Assembly: GCA_033964015.1 (NCBI GenBank)
Contig: CM066914.1
Location: 32,905,492 to 32,969,491 of the forward strand
DNA: 64,000 nucleotides
DNA from: Scolanthus callimorphus
Taxonomy: Eukaryota; Cnidaria; Anthozoa; Actiniaria; Edwardsiidae
Direction of reading: 5' to 3'
In this document: positions 30,417 through 41,163 of the stretch, one piece after another
Numbering within the stretch: the first letter of the stretch is position 1
How the letters are laid out: every line of letters starts with the position of its first letter
The notes under the pieces: generated by a model
Told to the model about the DNA's origin: nothing
What the model saw: only the letters and a program-made list of their open reading frames with translations
Database searches by the model: none
Made by a program: the position numbers and the translations under genes

Positions 30417-30909
30417 GAGCAGGCGTTCCTTGCAACACGAATTATGATAAAACTCATTTTGAATTGAATACACGCATTTTGAATTGAATACTTTTGACCA
30501 GGCGTTCCTTGCTACACGAATTTCTTCGACCAGGCGTTCCATGCAGATGCGCTCAACTACTAGTAGTGCTGTCACTGACCACTGCCGCTCAAGCTACTAA
30601 ACTATCCAGGAACCGCCACAGCGTCAGCCAACTGGGCAGCTCAGCCCAACGCAAACATCAGGACACTGCGATCCAGAGCCGATTTGTCGACCCTTTTCGG
30701 TTTTCATAGAAATGGGGCCGCCTTGTTTTTCGTGCGCGACCTACGCTGCCCTTCCACGGCGAACATTACCGGACGCGACGGAGGACAAAAAACAAAAAGG
30801 CTCGACAATTCCGCTCTGGACCGCAGTGTCCTGGTTTCCCATGGGCTGAGTCGCCGCATTTGGCTGACACTGTGGCAGCACCCGGATAGCTGTAGTGCTT
30901 GAGCGGCAG

Positions 30910-31034
30910 TAGACTGCTAGCAGCCCTTACTTTGGCGGTGATTACATGAGACCGAACTTGGTTGTGCCCCGTTCGTCGGAGATCTTCGCGCTTACTCTGG
31001 GGGACGCCAAAGATGGGGCTGCTAGCAGTCTAAC
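30910..31034. mobile_element. Nested MITE in the Foldback core
   Basis: TAGACTGCTAGCAGCCC on the left and GGGGCTGCTAGCAGTCTA on the right are inverted. GAGCGGCAG occurs exactly on both sides (30901-30909 and 31035-31043), a 9-bp duplication as in Mutator-like elements. About 125 bp, noncoding. Confidence 0.7.
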
Positions 31035-31327
31035 GAGCGGCAGTTGTGGCGGTAGTACTACTGGAAGTTGTGGTCGCGGTATGCCTTGCCTCTAGCGACA
31101 GCAGGTTTTCTGTCGGGATCAGGCGATCAGCGCACTCGCGGAGAAGGTTTGGATCCACAAAGACACAAAACAGCCAGAAAGAATTGGTAAGATTTAAATT
31201 TTGTAAGAGCGTTCAAAATCGATCGAGACTAGAGAAATTCGAAAATACACGAGAGACTAGACGCGGCGAGACTGGAATCGTACCCAGGCAGGCCGAGTGC
31301 ATCTGCATGGAACGCCTGGACAAAAGT

Positions 31328-31594
31328 ATTCAATTCAAAATGCGTGTATTCAATTCGAAATGCATGTATTCAATTCAAAATCCGTGTATTCAATTCAAAA
31401 TCCGTGTATTCAATTCAAAATCCGTGTATTCAATTCACCATACGTGTATTCAATTCAAAATTCGTGTGTATTCAATTCAAAATGCGTGTATTGAATTCAA
31501 AATGCAAGAAGTCAATTCAAAATGCGTGTGTATTCAATTCAAAATACGTGTATTCAATTCAAAGAGCGTGTATTCAATTCAAAATCCGTATGTA
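31328..31594 (+). repeat. Right 20-bp tandem array of the Foldback-like element
   Basis: About 13 units of TGTATTCAATTCAAAATGCG, the complement of the left array, with the order of variant units largely mirrored. Confidence 0.85.
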
Positions 31595-31748
31595 GGAACT
31601 GCGGTTGAATTTTGACCCTGAAAACGCGCCATAGGAAACACTCAAGCCGGAGTTTTCAGGATTAGAGATCCACGTCTACGTCTAAAAAGCCTGAGAATTA
31701 ACTAGACAAATAAATGCCGTTATATTTACAACAGACAAAGTTCCTCTC

Positions 31749-32029
31749 ACCTAAGCACTGAACACATAGATGTGAAGGAAATGACTTCCCCCTTTCTGTT
31801 GTGCTTCACGTAACATTGTGGCTCCTTGAAGGATAAATCTGGGCTGTTTACGAGAATCCGTTTTCCTGCAGCAAAAATAGTATGTGGAATATTGCGTGTC
31901 AGCTTTGCCTGGTAAGGTCTCTTGGTTCTTCGTCCAGCCAATCTTGTGAAGATCTTTTCTAACCACAAATGTGCCTCGTCTCTCAGGACTGAGGCAGCAC
32001 TTAGAACGGTACTCGACAAAAGGATGGCA
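31749..32029 (-). CDS. Exon candidate, unidentified minus-strand gene
   Basis: After an acceptor TTTATCTAACAG (minus strand) two frames are open for about 90 codons: one reads VEYRSKCCLSPERRGTFVVR, the other RTKRPYQAKLTRNIPHTIF and FKEPQCYVKHNRKGEVISFT. I cannot choose between them and recognise neither. Confidence 0.3.
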
Positions 32030-32033
32030 GCTG

Positions 32034-32345
32034 TTAGATAAAACAGATTTCAGCAAACTGATCAACTGATGCAATCTCAAATCTTGAAGACTGAATACCT
32101 CTCGTTCTTTCATTCGATTGTAGAACATTCGAGCATTGAGCGTTAACAAGGTTCAGTGTTTCCCTGGCCACTTCACGAAAAAGCTCATGATTAAAATTAT
32201 CTCCCCCAGGAAATGCTCTCAACCATTCTTCTATTCTTTCTTGATTATCTTCGCCCTCTTCTGACTCTTGGTCCGAGCACTCTTCCTCCTCTTCACTTCG
32301 CAAAATTTCTTCCAGCACTTCTTCCGTAGTCAAAAACGCCGCCAT
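32034..32345 (-). CDS. Putative first coding exon with acidic N-terminus
   Basis: ATG at 32345 (minus strand) starts MAAFLTTEEVLEEILRSEEE, EECSDQESEEGEDNQERIEE, WLRAFPGGDNFNHELFREVA and RETLNLVNAQC. The acidic start followed by an amphipathic stretch looks like the N-terminus of a nuclear or transposon-derived protein. A piece of an LE/RE element (32430-32645) sits just upstream, where the promoter should be. The exon end is not certain. Confidence 0.4.
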   Translation of the reverse strand: MAAFLTTEEVLEEILRSEEEEECSDQESEEGEDNQERIEEWLRAFPGGDNFNHELFREVARETLNLVNAQCSNVLQSNERTRGIQSSRFEIASVDQFAEICFI

Positions 32346-32429
32346 TATTTTGTGTTGACAGTACATGCATCCGCTGACCACGCGAACCGGCGGACGAGAC
32401 CATAAATAGCTCGTCCCAGGGCTTGCGTG

Positions 32430-32645
32430 AAGGGTAGCTTCTATAGAAGCCAAACTTGGACAAACTGTCAAAGACCATAAGAGGAACTCTACACCAAAGT
32501 CACGTGCCCTTACGTCATCAATGACGTCATCAAATGATCCAGAATACCCGTGACGTTTAAAATCAACTCGATAGTATACTATACGTTTTTCCCTTAGGTA
32601 TGGTGCTCCGCTTGCGCGGGCCTTCGGCCCGCGCAGGAGCTCCGA
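32430..32645 (+). mobile_element. RE-end fragment of an LE/RE element
   Basis: Shares CTTCTATAGAAGCCAAACTT, ATAGTATACTATACG, CTTAGGTATGGTGCTCCGCT and the hairpin CGCGGGCCTTCGGCCCGCG with 22080-22293. No LE is visible upstream. It keeps one CRE-like pair (TTACGTCATCAATGACGTCA). Confidence 0.7.
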
Positions 32646-33813
32646 TAAAATAGAGCTTATGAATTGATCGATACCCGAGATAGAGATAAATGTGATTTCA
32701 AAATGGATATAATAAAGTCTACATGATGTCCCCATGAATTATAGCAGTGTCTAACCAGAGAGCTAGATTGAGAGGAGTCTAACAATGGGCTATTTAGGAT
32801 AGATTTTACATAGTTTATTGTGGAGTCTCTATTGGATATGTTTGTGTGTAATCGATTAAAATGGCTTCAGCTTGAAAAACATCACGAATCACCCTTAAAA
32901 CCGATAACCAACACCTTTTCCTCACACCAAACATCTATTTTTAGTTCCAATACTCAAGCTTTGGTACTATTTAAAAATTCAGAACTAAAATATACGCTAA
33001 TTTAAGTAGTTAAGTTAACAATTTAGCTTTCGTGTTTCATAAATTCAGCCAGTAAATTGTTTCTCTGGTTTTCGTCTTGAATGGAAAAGCGTCTCATTTT
33101 AAACAACAGCTTTACTTGCTTCAATTTCTTCTTCAGTTTCCTTCCTTGCTAAACGGCTGTAAAGGATTTCGATGTAACGGGTGGCATAAAGTTCCATAAA
33201 GTTCTATGGCCTTTTCCCATCTAATGTGACGGTTATCCCGGGAATCAGCATGCACAAAGTTCCCTCTTATCGAGTGAAATGTTTTTCTCGTCGAGCACGC
33301 GTGAAGTTAAAGAGTCGATTGTTGAGTTAAATCCTTGTTTTGGACAACTTAATCCCCTCCGTGCTTTAGTTGAAACAATCCTGTGCAATTATTGTTCTTC
33401 TCTTTGCAATCAAAAGCCGTTCATAGCGTGATTAAACATGTGAAGTTGTTGATTTTCTCATCGATTACTTCACAGTCTACACTTCAATTTCATTCCACTC
33501 TGCCAACAATCACGATCAAAAACGTCGCTGACATGTAAAATATATACTAGCGATTGCTATTTTGGCAGAAAAGTCGATTTATATTTGACTTTGCCATGAG
33601 AACTTGAAGAATTTTCGCTCCGATATCTCCTACTGTGTTGGCAATGGGGCAGGCTAAGGAACCTGCCCTGGGTACACACGCAGACCACGTCTGCGATACT
33701 TAGACCAGCGGCTGTCCATCGGAAATTATAACCACGCGAAAGGTGCTCGATGGGTTACTTTTATTTCATTTTTGTTTCATTTTATTTCATTTTGTTTTAA
33801 TACCACACATTAG
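32646..33813. other. No confident feature
   Basis: AT-rich unassigned DNA between an RE fragment and an RE/LE junction; only short frames. Confidence 0.35.
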
Positions 33814-33878
33814 CCTATGGGGCTCCACCAGAGTTCCGCTAATATATAGATTTAGGCAATGCCTAAAAGCGGAACTCC
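33814..33878 (+). repeat. RE|LE head-to-tail junction
   Basis: CCTATGGGGCTCCACCAGAG, then TTCCGCT (a shortened RE), runs directly into TAATATATAGATTTAGG and the LE hairpin. Two element ends are fused without spacer, as in tandem insertions. Confidence 0.6.
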
Positions 33879-35156
33879 AATCATACACACCCCACGTCTT
33901 ACTCACAGGGAGCTCACCTTTACAGTTTAAATCAAGAAAATTTATGTTACCATTATATGGCAATGATAGTCTAAGCGCGTTCTGATATGCTAACAAGTCG
34001 CAGTTCACGACCGACAAAAGATAATCTCCTTGAAATAAAAATAAAAAATAAGATTTCAGCGAAATCCACAACAAAGAATACTTGACATAGTATGTGTCTC
34101 ATTGTACTAACTAAATCTAACATGTGACAAAGGAAAATCAAGGCTAGAATATCAGAAATGACCTGTTTACATAAGGCAAAGCAGGGCCAACAAGTCAAGC
34201 TTACTTAAAACTATAATTCGAGTTTAGCCGGAGAGGGAGGGAGCCAACTAAAGCAGCAAAACATAAAAGTTACATGTAAAGTCAGAATTTTCTCATCAGG
34301 AATGCAATAAACTTGGAAGCTAAAAATATAAATAGCATAAGAAGCAATTTCAAGCTTTGTGCTTACCGATAACTGATAGTTAAGTCGTTTCTTTCCTCCG
34401 AAAGTCTCCGTCGTGTTGAGTTGAATTCATTCTTACTTGGCAAGCTTTTGCACAAAGCCAATTTTCCTAAATATATTATTCGGCTAAAACCATTGCAATT
34501 TTCTGTTATTGTCAATCCTGTTCAATCCAGTTCTGGCTCCCTGTTCGTAGATCTCATATGAGTATTCGAAGAACACGTCGTTTGCAGCTTTTACGAAAGA
34601 AACTTTTGTTTTCTTCAAAAGAACGCCGAAGTCTTGCTTCGCCGTGGGCCGGGTATTCTGCAATCTAGCCTTTGAATCTTTTGCAACTCCCTCATAGTTT
34701 CTCCAAAATGACTAAACAACATTATGAAATTTCGGCGAAGGAATCGAATCCGAAGTATTTTGACAATCATTAGAGAATTCTTTGAGCAAATTTGGCGTGT
34801 CGCACCCACGAGTTTGTCTCAGTTTGAATCAACAAAAATTATGAACTCGAGTAAGCCGACGCGGGCGCGTGTTTTGTGAGTTTTACGGCGGGAAAATGAA
34901 GGAGCGACTTCCGGTCCGTCTGCCAAGCACACCGCGTCAAAGCACCGCGGCGCTGTGCTGGAGGACAAAATGACGCGTGCGCTCAGTGATCCAAGACGGA
35001 CTGTGATTGGCTGTGATTGATGCGTAAATAAGAGCCCGCGATGTTTTCGTAAGCCGCTGAACGTATCGTTTTGGCTTGGATGGGTTGCTTTCTCATGTGA
35101 CGTTGAATGATACGTATGGGGCTCCACTCCGTGCCTTCGGCACGGGGAGTTCCGCT
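33840..35156 (+). mobile_element. LE/RE element 3 (about 1.3 kb), no minisatellite
   Basis: LE is at 33840-33878 (hairpin GGCAATGCC, AAAAGCGGAACTCC) and RE at 35114-35156 (TATGGGGCTCC, hairpin CCGTGCCTTCGGCACGG, GGAGTTCCGCT). The subterminal repeat is GCGGAACTCC/GGAGTTCCGC, a matched change at both ends relative to the GCGGAGCTCC elements. The interior is unique, with a GC-richer part at 34.8-35.1 kb, and no CRE dyads. Confidence 0.6.
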
Positions 35157-35231
35157 ATAAACTAAAAAATATTCTTGGTCCTTAGACCATCTTTACTTGA
35201 CCTGTTTCTTCTCTCCCCTCACTGAGATATA

Positions 35232-35355
35232 ATAAACACAAGAAAACAGCCCGTCACTTCGTGACGCTGGAAGACTGAGTTCCCCCTTCGATAAATAGCT
35301 GATTTACATTACTAATGACCTCCCTTCAAGAAAGACCCCCTGTCCCATGCCGAAA
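35232..35355 (+). repeat. Dispersed repeat shared with 1626-1745
   Basis: ACAGCCCGTCACTTCGTGAC and ACTAATGACCTCCCTTCAAG are shared with the copy at 1626-1745. Confidence 0.65.
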
Positions 35356-35439
35356 TAAATGAAGTGAGCCCCAGAGCCGTTTTCGTATGATTTGCACTGG
35401 TCTCCACGACTTCGACCCCTTTGCGATCCTTTGCGCTAT

Positions 35440-35533
35440 TCAGGTATTGGGTACCCTGTGGATTTTATATCGTACACTCTATTTGCGATCATTTTGACGC
35501 TTTTTTCTTAGGTATGGAGCTCCGCAATAAGCA
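35440..35533 (+). repeat. Degenerate RE fragment
   Basis: GGGTACCCTGTGG, CGATCATTTTGACG and TTAGGTATGGAGCTCCGC resemble the terminal 100 bp of LE/RE elements; the hairpin is lost. Confidence 0.4.
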
Positions 35534-37230
35534 CTTTATATGGCTTTCCAAATAAATTTCGCCAATTGTTTGTTAAGTATACAACACATTGCAACTAAAC
35601 CTAGGGGTGCAAATGTGAGAAATCTGATTTTAACACAAAATAATTTATTTGCAGCACGAGCAAGTTAACATTTGAAATGATACCCATTGTTTCTTCAAAA
35701 CTACCGACCAATAAAATGAACGCAAAATCAAGTGATAATCATAAACACAGAATTTTCACACACAGTCATTCATGCCAAAGTAGTTCAGCCATCAACATGA
35801 GTGCTTTAAATACGATATCAACTGGGATGTTATTCCACAGAAGCTAAAAAAGGTAAGCAAAAAGTTATATATCTTAAAACATCGTCCCTCAGTTTCATTA
35901 TTATTCTGAAAAACAAGCTGTGGTAAAACTTCTCGCAAATGGCCAGTTTCGTTCTTGAAGTGCCAGAAGGATTACATACTTTGAGAAATAACTAGTCTTT
36001 TACTAAAAGTTACAGTGAGAGATTTGTTTCGATGATCCGGGCATGATCCTTTCCTTGTCATGATATCGAAAACGAGTAGCGCGGATTTTGACGAACCCCA
36101 CGGGACTCGGTGACGTGAATTCCTAAATACAGCTCTAAATTGATATGTTATCATCCCAAGTTCACTTCATATTAGTCTTATCAACAACGAAGTAAGTTTT
36201 TATCTGCAAGCCTCCCCATTTTCGTTAAATTTTGATGTAACTTTAAACTTTGACACTGTTCTTCCCACCGGCCAACGAGATCCTTTTCCATCCGCTCTGT
36301 GATAGGTCCATACAGCTTTGTAGTTAAAGGGCTATTTAACAAATCTAGACTAGTATGTTGGCAATCCATCAATTATTTCGATGGGATTTTTACATCACTA
36401 AAATGTAGATAAAATCACGAGGGCACACAGCGCGTGACGACAGAAAACGTAGCGAAAGTTTAATTATAAACATCAGGCTACGTTAAGCCCAATAAAAACA
36501 ATATTTCTCTCCTACACAGATGTGTGAATTTTTTGGGAAAGCCTTGAAACAAAAAAAAAAAGACAACGGTGCTGCTTGGTTTAATAGTCCTCGTCACATT
36601 CTCCATGGGACATGCTCAAATAGAGGTCTTAGATGGATGGAAGGAACCCATAAAATTATGGTTCGTTAACGTGTTGACAACAGGTAAGTCCAAACAAGCA
36701 TACATTCAGCCCATTGCAGCCATTCATCAATCTTTCTACAGTGTGTATGATAATCCGTCAATGAGCGAGTTCCGCTTCATTTTTGGCGTAATGACGTCGT
36801 TTTACTTTACCATAAAAGTTGGGCCGCTGACTTAAAGTAATGCAAGCTAAAAATATTTTCTCAAAATACAACATGGAGGAGCGTCGCGAACTGTGGATAG
36901 GTAAACATTCCGTACTAGCCTGCCTCTGCACACGTGTCACAACCTCGTCCTCGATCGTGGACGTTTATTAGTATTTTTTTTCCTAGATGGCACGGTAACG
37001 AATTCTGTATAGGCAAAAACTGTGACATCGGCCTGGAAAATGTTGACCTCGGCCTCCTGTAAACTGTCTCCTTCGTGCCTACTTGGCACACAAGGATTCA
37101 TCATAGCTTTACACTACACAATGGAAAATAGTTGCGTCTTTACATTGCTTTTTGGCGTTTTATTTCCAGGATCCTCATACAATAGATAGAAACTGTCAGG
37201 GACAAACTAAAATGGATCGTTATATTTTTT
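35534..37230. other. No confident feature
   Basis: Unassigned AT-rich DNA. An 88-codon plus-strand frame (36569-36835) starts with a hydrophobic stretch, but ATG context, splice sites and motifs do not support a gene. Confidence 0.35.
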
Positions 37231-37519
37231 TATCTCCCCCCTCCCTGTGGAAGACAAAATTTTACAGTAATTTTTAGAAATTGTACCTGTCAGAGTCGTT
37301 AAGCTGTACCCTTAGAAAAAAAAAAACAGGGCTACACATATAGTGTGGAAGACAGACCTGTCGAATTCCTGAAAATGGACCTGTTAGGTTCCCTAAAATT
37401 GTAACCTTCGGAAATAACATAGTCTAAACATAGAAATACAGACCTGTAGGATTCCTAAAAATGCACCTCACATCTAAATTGGCCAATCTAAGGCCTGTCG
37501 GAATTCTTCCACAGGGGAG
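37231..37519. mobile_element. MITE with CCCTGTGGAAGA ends and internal GACCTGT repeats
   Basis: CTCCCTGTGGAAGA near 37238 and TTCTTCCACAGGGGAG near 37504 are inverted. GACCTGT(C/A)GAATTCCT-type motifs recur four to five times. It has the same design as the 5203 and 28557 elements: short TIRs around a degenerate internal array. Confidence 0.6.
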
Positions 37520-37963
37520 TAGTGTGGTTAAAATTGGAATGCCCCAATCATTGATCACGGCATGCCCTTTGACAAATGATTTCTTGTTTGGGGACCAACA
37601 CAAAACATTTTGCTAACATTTTTATAGAAAATCTGCGGCAAAACTCTTGGATAGGTGCATTAATAAAAGAGTATCATACTAACAATACAATTCATACTCA
37701 CGGTATGTAACTTGAGTTACACTTATTCTGGGTAAGTCAATGTAACTAAAAACTCATAAAAGCTACGAAAATGCAATAGACTGTTTCTGTTTATAGGTAG
37801 AGGGAAGAGTGCCTTTCATACAGAAAAGATTTCTTGCAGCTTTTCCCCAAAAAATTAAGATTAAAGCTATATGATAATACAAGAACAACAATGTACCATA
37901 TTCAAATATACTGAGACAATAGTCCTTTTCACAGTTCCTCGCTTTATTGTGATTCAAATTGGA

Positions 37964-38049
37964 ATTCTAGCCTGGAGTCGAGTCTACCGTTGATCAATGT
38001 CAATCAATGTATTGTTTGGTCAACGGTAGACTCGACTTCAGGCTAGAAT
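37964..38049. repeat. 86-bp hairpin, about 33-bp arms
   Basis: The arms at 37964-37996 and 38017-38049 (ATTCTAGCCTGGAGTCGAGT, then CTACCGTTGATCA) are inverted with two or three mismatches and a 20-nt loop. Confidence 0.75.
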
Positions 38050-38680
38050 GGAGTAATATATTAAAAATTGCTTACACACTTTAGCAATTCAATGAGTGTT
38101 TACAGTATCCTTAAATATGTAATACATCCTTCTTTCCATTTATTTGACATCATTTTAGTATGTAGCGTTGGTCTCCTTTAACCATGCACACCCTCCCATG
38201 CCAGGCCAGAAGCGCCAAATCCCTGACCTGAAGGCTAAGTAAACAAGATTAAAAGATTATAGTGCCTGAATCATGTAATGTAATACAGCTAATTACTAGA
38301 TTTTCATATTTTTCTTCATGAAGTATAAGTTATTTAAATTTTCTTTTTAGGTAGGAACCATTTGGTGGTGCTTCCTACCTATTTTGGGACCAAAAACCTG
38401 ATTTTTCTAGCCCCGAGGGGGATTTGTTGAAATCCTCCTCCTACGGGCCTATACCTCACTTATCGACTGGGTTAAAAACCAAAAAAATTGCAAAATGGAG
38501 GTTTCAATATCCTTAACAATAACAATAACAACTATAACTTTTAAGGGCACTTTTCATATGACTGTTGTAATTACAATAATAGACCATTACAATATCAGAC
38601 AATGTAGATAAATAATTAAACAATTACAGTAATGCCATGTGTAACCACTCTCCTATCTCTTTCAGTTGATTTCCTTGCAG

Positions 38681-38846
38681 ACCTCTAAACCACATGCACT
38701 CTAGTTACAGACAAGATCAAAGAAGTGAAAGTAAAGAGGGACAAGTATCATATGTCACCAGAAGCTGCGGAACTATTCACACAAGTGCATGACTATTGGG
38801 AAATGGTGATTTGCCAAAAAAAATGCACGCGATGTTATAATTACAG
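38681..38846 (+). CDS. Exon of an unidentified plus-strand gene (38.7-41.5 kb)
   Basis: Acceptor TTTCCTTGCAG, frame VTDKIKEVKVKRDKYHMSPE, AAELFTQVHDYWEMVICQKK and CTRCYNY, donor CAG|GTAATT. The 5' part of the exon contains a stop in this frame, so the true start may be internal or the gene decayed. C..C spacing near the end is too short a basis for a zinc-finger claim. Confidence 0.4.
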
Positions 38847-39251
38847 GTAATTCTTAACTACTCACACTAAGAATTTGTAAAACATTTTTAGCACTGAACA
38901 CAAAATTTATTTAAACACTTTTACATGGTTTGTGTCTGTTTTTGGCACAATTCTAAACAGAAAATCCAGTGACTCACTTAGGTTACTCTTTCAATGAACA
39001 GTTCTATAATTATGGTATAGTTATAGGACAATTTTTTAATAGTTTCATATAATAATAATATAATAAAGTAAAAACCATGATGTTAATTTCTTTCAATCTC
39101 TGGACATCCTTCATTAAACGGAAAACCTTTATAAATGACAAAGACAATCAGTTTAAAAGGTCCTTATAAACTAATGCATTTGAAGCAAAATTATAATAAT
39201 TAATATTATCTTCCTCTATCCAAAGGCCTTTTCTCTCGTTCAAAATCACAG

Positions 39252-39621
39252 CTTCTACGACTTAGTGTTCCTGTTCAAGTACTGCTGTCAGTGATTGAAG
39301 ACTACGAGAAGTCACAGGTGCTTACACAAGAATGTGACAGTGAAACAGATGACACAGATTCAGAAAGCGACAGCAGCTCCCAATTCGATGGTTGTACAGT
39401 AGTGCAAGGCAATGATCACCGACACCAAGACTCACAGATGAATAGCAACACACACCTTCATAGTCAGCAGCTGCAAAGCAATATGGAACGAGCCAACTTG
39501 GAGGGAAGCCACAACACACATGATGATGAACAGGAAGAACCAGATGAAAATCAGTTTGTTGTTTCAAGGAAAGCTATCAACATAGCCCACTCCATTGTTA
39601 ACATGTGGCTCTCAGAAAAGT
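39252..39621 (+). CDS. Exon 2 of the 38.7-41.5 kb gene
   Basis: Acceptor AAAATCACAG, then LLRLSVPVQVLLSVIEDYEK, an acidic/serine tract (CDSETDDTDSESDSSSQFDG), a Q/N/H-rich linker, VVSRKAINIAHSIVNMWLSE and the donor T|GTAAGT. Consensus splice sites at both ends and a long uninterrupted frame support a genuine exon; function unknown. Confidence 0.5.
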
Positions 39622-39664
39622 GTAAGTAACACAAAATGTTAATTTTTGTTAAAGACACCTTTAG

Positions 39665-39886
39665 CCCAACAAATTCTCCTTGCCAACATCTCAGAGTCCA
39701 GGAGGGTTATCCAATACACTGATAATTTTTCGAAGGCATTGAGACATCTACGACAGTACACTGCAATGGAGTGTATTATAGAAGGGGGCATACATTTGTC
39801 AGAGTATTGGACTAGTATGGACTGCATGTATCCTGTCACAACATGCTACATTCTAAGCAGTACGAAAATTACTCATGTACATCGTT
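39665..39886 (+). CDS. Exon 3 of the 38.7-41.5 kb gene
   Basis: After ACACCTTTAG the frame joins exon 2 in phase (split codon T|CC), reading QQILLANISESRRVIQYTDN, FSKALRHLRQYTAMECIIEG and GIHLSEYWTSMDCMYPVTTC. The implied intron is only 43 bp, very short for an animal. The frame ends in TAA at 39887 with no clear donor. Confidence 0.4.
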
Positions 39887-40151
39887 AACGGTAAATGCAA
39901 ATAGAAGTGCCATTTCAATCCCTCAATATCAAGTACTACAGGCATAGCTATAACAAAAATTATGACAACCTCATATTAGAGAACCGTATAGGATATATGA
40001 CTAATGACGCAACAATAACAAAAGTTCAAGGCAAAAATGCAGTGTAGGCACGTGCTGGTACCATTACATCAATAACATACCATCCTTGTAGGCATTTTTA
40101 TTTCATTCCATAATGCATTATAATATTCCTTTATGGATCCTTTTACTTTAG

Positions 40152-40368
40152 GTGAAATCACCGACAGAAGCCACGTCTTAAATACAGAAAGAACCAAGCA
40201 CATCCAACAGGTCATCCTGTCACCAGGAAAACTAGTCAGCCTCCCATTGTTTGTCCAAAGAGGTGTGTTTCGAGCAATAAATTGTAAAGGATCAACGCAA
40301 ACAGGGAGGCCTTGATGATGGCAGTTATAGATGACATAAAGGAATTGGAATTGGGACACCACACACAA
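40152..40368 (+). CDS. Exon 4 remnant of the 38.7-41.5 kb gene (frameshifted)
   Basis: After TTTTACTTTAG: EITDRSHVLNTERTKHIQQV, ILSPGKLVSLPLFVQRGVFR, then a stop. A shifted frame continues VIDDIKELELGHHTQ to the donor CAA|GTAAGT. A further exon-like piece (VYFYAKEEPPVKDPITNQLT) follows an acceptor at 41398 and ends in a stop. The series looks like a gene in decay. Confidence 0.4.
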
Positions 40369-40904
40369 GTAAGTTGCTGTCTTACTATTTAAAACACTGC
40401 TGCTAGCCATGGACTCATTTATGAAAATTCTTATTTTTACATTCATCAGTACACATGCGCAGAAGACATATCATCATGACTTCATGATGCCAGTTAAACA
40501 TAACATTTAGCGTGCACTTAATTGCAGATATGACTAAAATCTTTCTAATTGGTGGCAGAGACCTGTCTCTTCTCTTACAGCAATTCCAATAGTCTGCCTT
40601 TCCATATCACAACAACTCACTAGTAGAAGCATATACCAAATAAATGAATCGTCATTCTCACATACTCTAATTGACAATATAACAGTTGTACCGTTTTGAT
40701 ACAAGTCCAAAATGACAGCTCATTTTCCAAATGATACTCCATTCTTGATCTTTTACTCCTCACTATTTTATCCTGTTTATTTCATATTATAATACTGAAA
40801 CAACTATCCCACAGGTTAACTGCCTAGCACTGGATATTTATTTCGATTCTTCACATCTTCCCATATATACAACACTATTCACCTAACCGTGGATAACAAA
40901 GAGG

Positions 40905-41163
40905 ATATTACATGGCCGCGCGGAGATACGAATTTTATCTTCGAGTGTTGAAATTTATCTCACGAGCACAGCGAATCTCCAAGGGGTCATGTAATGTTCT
41001 GTTTATTATATAAACATCAATGAAATACCAAATATTAATCTAATTTGAGTTAAGCTTAAAAATCGAGCATTAAGCAAAAGCAAGTGTGATATTTTCACAT
41101 GTGAAGATATCAAGTTTTCGCGCGGGAGATCAACCGCCATTTCATTGGTGTTTATATAATAAA
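40905..41163 (+). mobile_element. Palindromic MITE with AT-rich termini, copy 2
   Basis: Same structure as 1385-1630: outer hairpin sequence (GAGATACGAATTTTATCTTC) and core 40995-41163 with inverted ends. It sits in the presumed intron of the 38.7-41.5 kb gene. Confidence 0.7.

Larger units (their letters stand above)
30105..31633. mobile_element. Foldback-like element, TIRs made of 20-bp tandem repeats
   Basis: The termini TATGGCGCGTTTTCAGGGTC and GACCCTGAAAACGCGCCATA are exact inverted repeats. A 6-bp duplication GGAAAC flanks them (30099-30104 and 31634-31639). Each arm holds about 13 copies of the 20-bp unit TTTTGAATTGAATACACGCA or its complement (30157-30416; 31328-31594), including matching odd units (GACGTCTTGCA on the left, TGCAAGAAGTC on the right). 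The 700-bp core is GC-rich and noncoding. The arm design recalls Drosophila FB elements, but the 6-bp duplication differs from FB. Confidence 0.85.

Noticed and set aside
30104..30575. Minus-strand frames with repeated peptides of VFNSKSVYSIQNPCIQF type
   Set aside because: They are the 20-bp tandem array read through all three frames. The same peptides appear in three frames on the left arm and again on the right arm (31046-31615).
36569..36835. 88-codon frame starting with a hydrophobic stretch (possible signal peptide)
   Set aside because: It follows an A-rich tract with no splice evidence or homology I can recognise, and no continuation was found.
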